Shown one piece after another: positions 57,501 to 64,000 of a stretch of 64,000 nucleotides of DNA. A program made the position numbers and the translations under genes. Under the pieces are notes generated by a model. The model did no database searches and was not told the DNA's origin. It saw only the letters and a list, made by a program, of their open reading frames with translations. The DNA comes from Rhizaria sp. SCN 62-66 (lineage: Eukaryota > Rhizaria, unplaced): assembly GCA_001724265.1 (NCBI GenBank), contig MEDY01000077.1, forward strand, positions 1 to 64,000. Direction: 5' to 3'. How positions within the stretch are numbered: position 1 is the first letter of the stretch; each line of letters begins with the position of its first letter.

Positions 57501-60500
57501 GTGCGAAGGCTCCGCGGGCGGTATGGTGTGGCGGTTTACTCGGTGCTTCCTGCCTGAGCGTGTTGCCATTGTTATCCCAGCGCGGCATTATGAGAGACTT
57601 ACGCTCAATGACACAAGCGCTGGCAAACTCTCGAGTAATAACGACGTCGCGGGTGTGCGGCGTACCGGGTTTGTCACGCTGATGTGTGGCGAGTCGCTGG
57701 ACATTCGGGACCCATTCACGAACATGATTACATCCTTTGCCACTGTTGGTAACAGCCTCCGCGACATCCATAGTGCAATTCCCTACGATGCGATTGCACG
57801 ATGCAGCGACGCCCTTGCCTCAGAGCGCGGCGTTGCAATTTACGCGCCCGACCGTGAGCCGCGGAACCTCTCAGCCCCACGTGTCGCTCTCACATCGCAC
57901 CCCTTAGACGCGCTCTCAGTCTGCGGCGTGAGGCTGCCCAGCTTCCACACGGCGCGCGCACTCGGACCGGTAGCGATGGCGACGCAAGTCTCCGATCCGG
58001 CGTTTGAGCGCGGACTTGTGTTGTCGCAGAAGAACATCGACAGGCAATGCTTAGTTGCACAGTCCATAGTTGCAGCGACTGCCGCTGCTATGGCCGCGAT
58101 TCGCCGCGCAGCAAAAGATGAGAGTGCCAAAACTGGAGAATCTACGACTGCGCTCGGCTCCTCCGTGGGTGTAGTCAAGGCGCAAGAGACAAGCAGCACA
58201 AGCGCAAGTAGCACTCGTGGCGATTTGAGCGCTTTGGCGCCGGCCGTTGCACCTGTTGTTACGATTGCCGGTACAACGCCATTGGTTATGGTCACTGCTG
58301 AAAACGCTGACACGGACGTGATTGTTGACAGCAACACTGTCACCAGCGCGGATGGTACTTCGAGTGACACCAGCGATCGCGAGGATGGAAAGAGTTAGGA
58401 TAGCGCGTCCAGTCGCACGAGCAGCCGCTCCACCCAAAATCGCATCTACAGTCAGACAACAGACAGCGTCGCAGTGTCCCTGTCAGCAGCCGTTAAAGAG
58501 CCTGTCTATGCTGAGATGCGCGCCGCAGCTGCTAACAGTGCGCTGAAGCGCGTGTGTGATGTGATGGCGCTTGTTGACTCGGAAGGCAGCGATAGTGCGC
58601 GCGCAAAGGGGACCGGCGATGGCTCGCAGTCACGCTTGAAACTGCGCTTGAAGGCGCGGTCGCGGTCTTCACTGCTTGCATCACGCTCACAGGGGCGCTT
58701 GCAGAAGTTAGTCACCAGCTTACAACCACGGGCTTCCGGTGAGCACCCACGGTTACAGCAACAGTATCAACAGCCGCCGCAGCAGAGCAGCTCTGGTAAG
58801 AAGTCCAGCTGCAAGAGCAGCGAGCGCGAGCACGATGACGCGCATATTGTGATGATGAAAGTGCTTCAGGCTCAACTTCCTTAGTCGCCACCGCCGGGTG
58901 CGCAATCGCCGTATCACTACAGCCGCGCTGGTGTTAAGGACAAGATCGCCGATGTTGAGCGTGACGTGGAACACCCGACGCCGGCGTCGAATAGTTTGCT
59001 CTTGCCACCTGAGGATCGCAAGACGGCGCCCCACGATGATAAACCCAAGGCGACATCGGCTTCTGGCACGGCAGCAGGTGCTAAGCACGCTGGTGTTGAC
59101 GCCAACGTGTACGGTAGCGTTGCAATTGGAAGCGATGGCAAGATCGACTGGAGTGCCGGCGCTCCGGGCTCAGAACGTCAGCTCGTGATCTGGGCTGTGC
59201 CGCAGCTGCTGCGTCTCCTAGTTTGGGCTCGAGTCGGTTTCAACCGGAGTGCAACGCTGCAGAAGATCAACCCGTGGGCTGTGCAGCCCGAGTCGCTTGC
59301 CCCGTCGAGCAATGAGACAGCTGCCTCTGATGACAGCAGTAGCACTGCTGGCGCTGCAGTCAAACGCACAAGTTCTGACTCGCGCTCACTGTTGCCGCTA
59401 CTTGCCCAGCGCTTTCTTGCCGCAGTCGACGCCGCAACGAAAGCGGGTGTAATGGTTGCCTCTCAGTCGCCGCCACGCGAAGTCATGATCGCTCTTTTCC
59501 AACTCTCGTTCTGCGGCCTTGCCTCCGCAATGGCGCACGTGTCACCCCGCCGTGACATGCACACCGCGTTTGCGCTGCACGCGTCACTACTGCTACATTT
59601 GCCGCCGTCGCGCTCTGTTGTGGTCATCGGCAGCAGCAATTCCGGCGGTGGGGATGGCGCGCAGCAGAGAGTTGAAGGTCTGGCTGCGAACGGCGGCGGC
59701 CGCTGTGTCAACATGTACACTGTCATCATGACTGTGAAGCTAGACCGGCTGCCTGGGGGCGGAAGGCTCGGCTGTGCTGGTGACGATGAGGCAGACTTTG
59801 ACGACGATGATATGGATGATGATGACAATGATGGCAGCTTTGAGCGCTTTGTGTTGTTCACACCTCATCCATACTCGCTCACAACGCCGCAGTCTCGTGC
59901 ACTGGCACTTGCAGCAACGGGCGCAGCAGGCGACATCGGTTCTGGCTACGGCGGGGACACAAGCGTTAGTATCTCTGCAAACCTAAGCAACTCTGCGAAC
60001 ATTGCCCTGACAACCGCAATGAACTTGCTCACCGTCGACAGGTTCGGTCGCGTTCGCATCGGCTACACAGGCCTGCCTCCAGTCGCCGCCGCTACTGCAG
60101 CCACAGTCGCGACAGCGGCGCGCGCGCGCATGATTGCGCAATCACAAGCTCAGGCACAGTTGTCGAGGGCCCAACAACAACAACAACAACAACAACAACA
60201 GCAACGTGGTGGTGGTGGTGCGTCCGCGGGCGGCGGGCTCCGCCGGCCGATGCCATCTCCGACCACGCCCGTTATCAGTGCAGGTCTTAGCACGGCCCCA
60301 GGCATTGCTACACCGCAACAGCCTTTGGATGCTGAGGATGTAGCCGCTGTGGAGAGTGACAGCAATGATATTGAAAGTCTTGCTGCCGCCAGTGCGTTTG
60401 ACTACGACCCAGTGTACGAGACCGAGTACGGCGCTGGCTTGCTGAAGTCCAAGGCGCAGTACATCGCTGCTGTGCAAAATCAAGCCGTCGCGTTGGACAA

Positions 60501-63500
60501 AAGTCAAACGACCCTTGCTACTCGCAGCCGCGGCACCAGGCCTCCGCTACCGACACCGGTTGCAGCCACAGCCCGTCAACAGCATCAGCGTCAACAAGAT
60601 CAATCGCTCTCGTCTCAGCAACAGCAGGTCATGCAACAGCTTACGCAGCAGCAATGCCTACGTGCGCCTCAAGCGCTTTGGAAGCATTCAAATGGGGTGA
60701 AGACAGCTGGTCTTAATGGCGACACGAACAGCGGTCTGCGCAGTAACTCAAGCACGAGCTCTGGGCTCCCGACCGCACCGCCACCTTCAATGGCGACCAC
60801 ACCAACACCGTCGTTTAACGTGCATCTGGACGCTAACAACGGCAGTGATCGCAGCGGTCACAACGCGCTTCCGGAAGTGAGTGCCCACACCAGTCCGCTA
60901 GGTACAAGCGCGACAGATGAGAGCGCGTACCCAAGCGACTTGGTTGATGTGGGGATACAGTCGAAACTCGTGCCGACGGTTGGCACCGGGCGCTGGCACC
61001 ATAGCTCGCTACTCAACGACAGTCCAACGCCGACGCCGAAGACAACGGCCAAGACAGCAAAGCGTGCGTCGGTGAAGTGGCGCATGCACGGCGACGGCGC
61101 TGTGAGCAGCGACAACGTGGCTGAGACAGAGCATCCGTTCTCATTCTTCACCCGGTCGCCTGACGACAATGACAGCGACGCGCCGTCGCACGGCACGGCA
61201 GCAACAACAGTCGTTGCCCCTCCGTCCCAGCCGCACTCGCGGTCACGCTCGCAGTCCCAGTACCAGCCTCAGACGCAGTCTCATCAGCAGCGCGACTTTG
61301 CCGATCTCGCCCAGGCATCCTCCCGCAGTCTCCTGCCCAGCCCGGTGTCCCGCGAGCTCAGTGACGCCGGCGCGCATGAGCCTGGACGAGACGGCTACAG
61401 ATCTACGGATCTGCAGGCTTCACATGGCCACGCAGACGGTGACGCTTTGTCGGTGTTGTCAGTGTCAAACGCGCCCCCGCAGACTCCGGCTTCAGCTAAC
61501 AGTCCGCATCGCACTGCAGCAGCCAAGACAAGTGCTCAGATTGACGAGGGCACTTTGTACACTGTCGGCGAGGGCAATCTGTTCTTGCCGGATGAATTGC
61601 TTGATTTGCCGCCCCCGTTTCAGTTTGAGTGGCAGCACTCTCCTGGTAGCAGCGCGGCGACAAGCGTCGAGAACAAGAGTGGCAGTGGACAAACTCAGAT
61701 GCAGCCGAGCCCAGTGCTGCGCCAACCGTTGTTGCAATCGACGCGACCGCTGCGCTCCCTGCTGAATCCGATATCTCTGCCGCCGATGTCACCGTCAACG
61801 TCGTTGCCGACAGCGTTGCACGCGCAGTCGCAGTCCCAGTCGCAGCCGCACTCGGTACCTCAGTCAGAGACTACTTCTCCAGACAGGCTCTCGACCACGG
61901 CACAGCTGCACAGCAGTCACAATCTGTCGTCATCATCGTTGCTGCCAAGATCTAGATCCCTTTGGCCGTGGCCGCTTCAACCTAACGCGCAACCTCACTC
62001 GCAATCTCGTGTGCAGTCCCCGTCTGATACGCAGTCGCATGTCACAAATGCCGGCATCAAGTCAAACGGCGCGAACATGAAGAAGGACACGCCCAGCAGT
62101 CTTGTGTATAGCAACAGCATGCATGAGGTGAGCGACATTGGTGACATGTATGCCCCGAATAGTGTGTTCACGTGGCACACGCAAATCAACCCAGACATGC
62201 CTGAACACTCTCAGGCAAACACCCCCGCTGTGACCACGGCTCGAAACGGCCGGCGCGGAAGCGCAGAGCCTGGCAAGCGCGGTGCAAGTGTGTTGCAAAA
62301 GCAACAACGGCCCAATCACGCGCAGAGTCACAGTGTGGGTCACGAAGAAGAAGAGGAAGAAGACGGCGGAGGTGCGCACAGTGCCAGCACGAGTCCAATC
62401 GCGAGTCCTCTGGCAACGTCACCTGAAATCGAGATAGAGCTTGAGCGAGGGCAAGAGCACGAGCAAGATCATGGCTATCAGTGTCAGTGTGACACCAACA
62501 AGAGAAAGGGTGCTCCGTGTGTGACGACAGGGCCGACGCCTGCATCAACACCAGTACCGTCAATCAGCAGCGCGAGCCACCTGCTGACTGAGACTATTAA
62601 CTTCGAAGGGCCCACGGTCAGAGATGCGACCCAACTGCCTCCAGGTAGCGGCGCAGGCCAGATTCCGTCAGTGACGGATGTGAGTCAGATCCCCACGGTC
62701 AGTAGCAGCAGCCTCACGCCCACAGTCCCCGACGCGACGCAAACCGTTGCCGACAAGCATGAAGGGGAAATGCTCGGTTTGAGCCACTTTGACTGGGCTC
62801 AACCGATGAAATCAAGCTATCTACGCCGTTTGAGCTCGGCCGGCGTTGGCGTCGGCGCGCCCAACGTCGGCCCTCGTCCGGCCAATGCAAACAACAGGTG
62901 TAGTTATTGTCATGGCACCTGCGCCCCTGCTGCAGCGGACTCTGACGCAGGCGCAGGCACTCAAACGCAGCCCAACGTGAAGCAAGCAGGGAATGATGAA
63001 ACCGCAAGAGAGAACGGTGCGAAGGTTGATAGCGACAGCACTTCGACGAGCGGTAGCGTCATCAGCGGCCGCTACAGTGAGAAGAGCGCAGTCATCGCAT
63101 CCACGCCTCGCGGTGGCGTGTTCATGACCCCGTTTTCGCTCGCCCACAGTCCCCTGCGCGGCAGACATCACCCGCAGTACCACAGCCGGGGCTACGGCCA
63201 GGGCCACAGCCACAACAACATCTACAGCCAAAGCCACGTCCCCAGCCCAGCTCAACAGCAGCAGCGCCACCAAAGCAACGCGAACGCCGTTGCGCCAGTG
63301 CCGATCGCCGGCATAGCGAGTCCCGACGTTGACGTCGGCGACACGCCCGTTGGCCGTGAGCAGCCCGGGCAAGCGCTCACGCCGTCAATGGACTCGGCGT
63401 CGGTCAGCATGTCGTCGCCGCCCAACTCGTTTGCGTCGACGCCGCCGTTGCGCGACGGCGTGCGCGACGGCATGCGCGACGGCGTGCGCGGGACGGCGCG

Positions 63501-64000
63501 CGGCGCAGTACGATGCGGCGCGAGGTCGGACTGTCCGTTGCCGGCGTCTGCTTCACAATCGCAACAGCTACAGCAGACGCAGCAGCAGCACCAGCAGCAA
63601 CCACAGCAGGCGCAGCAGCCACAGCAACAACAGCAACGGCCGCAAGCTCCTCAAGAGCAGGGCCCATCGCGCGACCAACATGGGCAGGGGCCGCAGCAGC
63701 CGCCGACCCAGCCGGCGAAGCCACCTGCGACGGGTCCAGACCGCACCAACGGCAGTCACGGCAACGGCAATCATGGGAGCAACGGCAACAGCAAAAAGCA
63801 GTCAGTGCCCGCGGCGCCGTCATCGCCGCCGTCGCCGCCGTCGCCGCCGCGGCCGCCGGTGATCTTGCCCGGCCGCTGGCATGTGGTCGCGCTCACGGTG
63901 AACACGTTGCAGAGCGTCGCCATAGCCTACGTCGACGGCGTGCGCGTCGACCACGCCGTGCTGCCGTCGTCGCACAACGCGGTCACGTACACGACGACGA
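27549..64000 (+). CDS. Giant DUF3638/DUF3645 P-loop protein with seven in-frame UAG codons (3' end outside window)
   Basis: Exons 27549-28344, 28471-33378 and 33503-64000 (both introns phase 1) give at least 12,067 codons with no TAA or TGA. TAG occurs in frame at residues 1469, 3519, 6225, 6844, 8880, 10200 and 10362. Modules in order: Ser/Ala-rich start; LamG/concanavalin-like domain (about 590-1085); cysteine-peptidase-like block (about 1215-1400); long mixed region with family-like blocks such as HGRRRHRRLTFCTDNRLSL; DUF3638 P-loop MGQGKTTIISPLL (K7102) and LIMDEVDLLLHPLKSELNF (D7526, E7527); DUF3645 part with IGYSGTPSMLIP, LIDTGALITGLNN, FYDQVHTTGAD and YRMRGLGKGQ; EF-hands (9198, 9481, 9619); split LamG-like domain from 10,639. 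DUF3638/DUF3645 proteins occur in fungi and protists, usually near 3000 residues, with no settled function; automatic annotation often says ubiquitinyl hydrolase. ATP-driven remodelling is inference. Reading through TAG is supported by constant frame and composition. Confidence 0.82.
28345..28470 (+). other. Intron 1 of giant gene
   Basis: GTGTGT...TTTTAG, 126 bp, phase 1. The split codon G|AG gives Glu and restores the frame reading SSLAIALGTQRAF. The intron contains an in-frame TGA and is AT-rich. Confidence 0.8.
29446..30930 (+). other. Concanavalin/LamG-like domain 1 of giant protein
   Basis: Beta-rich blocks: YSLLLQQGEYLACVLAESA, IKEWTIHLDMCLSSLP, WALVSTYMMPVAP, GAIITVNSDGGIGALGVHH, CRVTVTCGALGGVRTVNTYI with DGLLCASVPLP, and GIFIGAAPQLL. 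The order of strand, tryptophan and VNTYIDG resembles LamG/laminin-type jelly rolls. Disordered loops interrupt it. Confidence 0.6.
31330..31910 (+). other. Possible cysteine-peptidase-like block of giant protein
   Basis: A compact, low-complexity-free stretch contains PIGGTLILPGGW, SGHALIYIVE (H1261), LLNTGDGLEYH (N1281, D1284, H1289) and RAGTCYFRCVLELLR (C1377, C1381). A His before a Q/R-x-G-x-C motif recalls permuted papain-like folds, but assignment to a family is inference. Confidence 0.4.
32079..32081 (+). other. In-frame TAG 1 (codon 1469)
   Basis: Context GAA GCC GTC TAG AAA AAG ATC. It lies at the end of a conserved block; the same frame stays open downstream for 1.3 kb to the second intron. 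Confidence 0.9.
33379..33502 (+). other. Intron 2 of giant gene
   Basis: GTACGC...GCGTAG, 124 bp, phase 1, T-rich interior. The split codon G|GC gives Gly, joining LPTPG to DSECVWTGVDV. Confidence 0.9.
38353..38355 (+). other. In-frame TAG 2 (codon 3519)
   Basis: Context CAT GCA CAG TAG CCG GCG CAA in a low-complexity linker (HSHAQ-PAQSS). The next in-frame stop is 8.1 kb away and again TAG. Confidence 0.92.
46471..46473 (+). other. In-frame TAG 3 (codon 6225)
   Basis: Context AGT GGA AGG TAG TTC ATC CTC. The following residues (FILKAGSCGVHFSTHIAPH) have ordinary coding character, so the protein does not appear to end here. Confidence 0.92.
48328..48330 (+). other. In-frame TAG 4 (codon 6844), inside a Gln tract
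   Basis: Context CAG CAG CAG CCG TAG CAG CCG CAA GCT CAG. It lies within a glutamine/proline tract that continues unbroken on both sides, which is suggestive of TAG replacing CAG. Confidence 0.92.
48685..49420 (+). other. DUF3638 P-loop segment of giant protein
   Basis: WVFDPAYLVFEYMRNISLRD, then RQLIMGQGKTTIISPLLAI (Walker A, K7102), LCVVMTPPALLPHTREVL, FGNILGKRTVAFDCSR and VVITTPSDVKSLMLKL. Order and wording match the DUF3638 helicase-like core (M-G-x-G-K-[ST]). Confidence 0.85.
50269..50790 (+). other. DUF3638 Walker-B segment of giant protein
   Basis: After a low-complexity insertion of about 290 residues, HSTLIMDEVDLLLHPLKSEL carries the DExD motif (D7526, E7527) followed by the family signature HPLKSELNFPLG. 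Conserved helices continue to FVEWLILYLERAGIPLD. Confidence 0.85.
51460..53100 (+). other. DUF3645 / C-terminal helicase-like segment of giant protein
   Basis: RIGYSGTPSMLIP (from about residue 8228), ALIDTGALITGLNN, FDGVVFFSQADVPMVLHRK, FYDQVHTTGADIMHPLG (8357 on) and AYRMRGLGKGQRVCLYVIP. Fungal relatives have DEAHTRGTDLKLP and MRMRQLGKGQ at the last two places; here DEAH is DQVH. Confidence 0.85.
54436..54438 (+). other. In-frame TAG 5 (codon 8880)
   Basis: Context CGC GTT TCA TAG CGC GAG AGC, after the helicase-like core and at the head of a charged RESDRESQQTREVEQETEE helix. Family members usually have a similar Gln/Glu/Arg-rich helix here. Confidence 0.9.
55390..55425 (+). other. EF-hand loop 1 of giant protein
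   Basis: DLNGDGLLELDE (residues 9198-9209) has Asp, Asn, Asp, Gly, Leu and Glu at positions 1, 3, 5, 6, 8 and 12, a canonical calcium loop flanked by helices LEVVSLF and LRYMLQAM. Confidence 0.85.
56239..56274 (+). other. Degenerate EF-hand loop 2 of giant protein
   Basis: NSSGTGLLSASE (from residue 9481) keeps Gly at position 6, Leu at 8 and Glu at 12 but lacks acidic residues at 1, 3 and 5. Calcium binding is doubtful. Confidence 0.5.
56653..56688 (+). other. EF-hand loop 3 of giant protein
   Basis: DKDCDGQVSLDE (from residue 9619) is canonical at positions 1, 3, 5, 6 and 12, between helices ALRVLEVMKLF and FKQMLCV. Probable partner of the degenerate loop. Confidence 0.85.
57049..57096 (+). 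repeat. Poly-serine tract
   Basis: Mixed TCA, TCG, TCC, TCT and AGC codons encode about 15 consecutive Ser in the giant protein. The mixed codons point to selection on the residue or to old age rather than recent slippage. Confidence 0.85.
58396..58398 (+). other. In-frame TAG 6 (codon 10200)
   Basis: Context GGA AAG AGT TAG GAT AGC GCG in a Ser-rich linker. Confidence 0.9.
58882..58884 (+). other. In-frame TAG 7 (codon 10362)
   Basis: Context CAA CTT CCT TAG TCG CCA CCG. From here the same frame stays free of any stop for the remaining 5.1 kb of the window. Confidence 0.9.
59713..60070 (+). other. Concanavalin/LamG-like domain 2, first part
   Basis: NMYTVIMTVKLDRLP, FERFVLFTPHPYS and LLTVDRFGRVRIGYTGLP form the opening strands of a LamG-like fold: strand, acidic loop, strand, and VDRFGRVRIG turn. 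The domain then breaks off into low complexity. Confidence 0.6.
60172..60204 (+). repeat. (CAA)9-CAG-CAA glutamine microsatellite
   Basis: Nine CAA units followed by CAG and CAA, in frame, coding 11 Gln. A near-pure run, so probably length-variable. Confidence 0.9.
63448..63492 (+). repeat. 12-bp tandem repeat coding for Arg-Asp-Gly-Val/Met
   Basis: The unit cgcgacggcgtg recurs three to four times with one gtg/atg change, in the giant frame, just upstream of the second part of the LamG-like domain. Confidence 0.8.
63871..64000 (+). other. Concanavalin/LamG-like domain 2, second part (cut by window)
   Basis: GRWHVVALTVNTLQSVAIAY followed by VDGVRVDHAVLPSSHN is a classic LamG sequence (G-x-W-H-x-V-A-L-T-V, then Y-V-D-G). 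It should complete the fold begun at 59713, some 1,260 residues earlier. Confidence 0.7.

Noticed and set aside
27549-58884. Treating the giant region as seven or eight separate genes ending at TAG
   Set aside because: Every segment continues in the same frame and strand with no spacer, promoter-like AT-rich gap or frame shift, whereas real spacers here are AT-rich and at least 250 bp. Ser/Gln tracts also cross the TAGs.
32079-58884. UAG as pyrrolysine or UGA-type recoding
   Set aside because: Pyrrolysine is a prokaryotic system and the contexts show no common element; UGA is a working stop in neighbouring genes.
32070-58890. Small introns that would remove each TAG
   Set aside because: No GT-AG pair of the usual length (95-266 bp) with AT-rich interior flanks the TAGs, and the sequence around them stays coding-like in composition.
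27549-64000. Giant gene as a decaying pseudogene
   Set aside because: No frameshift and no TAA or TGA in 36 kb, with intact Walker motifs and EF-hands. Decay would not produce only TAG.

Overview
The window comes from a nuclear genome of a flagellated, unicellular eukaryote. Genes are split by short GT-AG introns (about 95-266 bp), coding DNA is GC-rich against AT-rich spacers, and the gene set includes a V-ATPase proteolipid, an F-BAR/RhoGAP protein, a U3 snoRNP WD40 protein, a PKG-type kinase and a ciliary microtubule-inner-protein-like gene. Proteins are swollen by Ala, Ser, Gln and Asp/Glu low-complexity tracts. The lineage cannot be fixed from sequence alone. No tRNA, rRNA, transposon, CRISPR array or viral gene was seen.

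Layout, 1-27.5 kb: V-ATPase subunit c (minus, cut by the window edge); F-BAR-RhoGAP (minus); an unrecognised 560-residue protein (plus); RRP9/U3-55K (plus); a CFAP68/107-like protein (plus); a protein with two UBZ4-type fingers and one PBZ finger (plus); an OGG1-type DNA glycosylase of about 1200 residues with a probable mitochondrial presequence supplied by a mini-exon (minus); a cyclic-nucleotide-dependent kinase with three CNB domains (minus); an Mpv17/PMP22-family protein with a His-rich tail (minus); and a MYND zinc-finger protein (minus).

Layout, 27.5-64 kb: one giant gene on the plus strand fills the rest of the window and runs off its end. Two phase-1 introns join three exons into a reading frame of at least 12,067 codons. 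It carries a concanavalin/LamG-like domain, a possible cysteine-peptidase-like module, a DUF3638/DUF3645 P-loop (helicase-like) core, EF-hands, and a second LamG-like domain split by about 1,260 disordered residues.

The most striking signal is that this frame is interrupted by seven in-frame stop codons, all TAG, with no TAA or TGA and no change of frame. The nine other genes whose 3' ends are visible all stop at TAA or TGA. The simplest reading is that UAG is a sense codon in this organism, possibly glutamine. Gene-specific readthrough is the main alternative.

Secondary points of interest are a GTACG-biased 5' splice site, acceptor-like sequences directly before several start codons, PKA-like ligand pockets in a PKG-shaped kinase, and the UBZ4-PBZ-UBZ4 protein.
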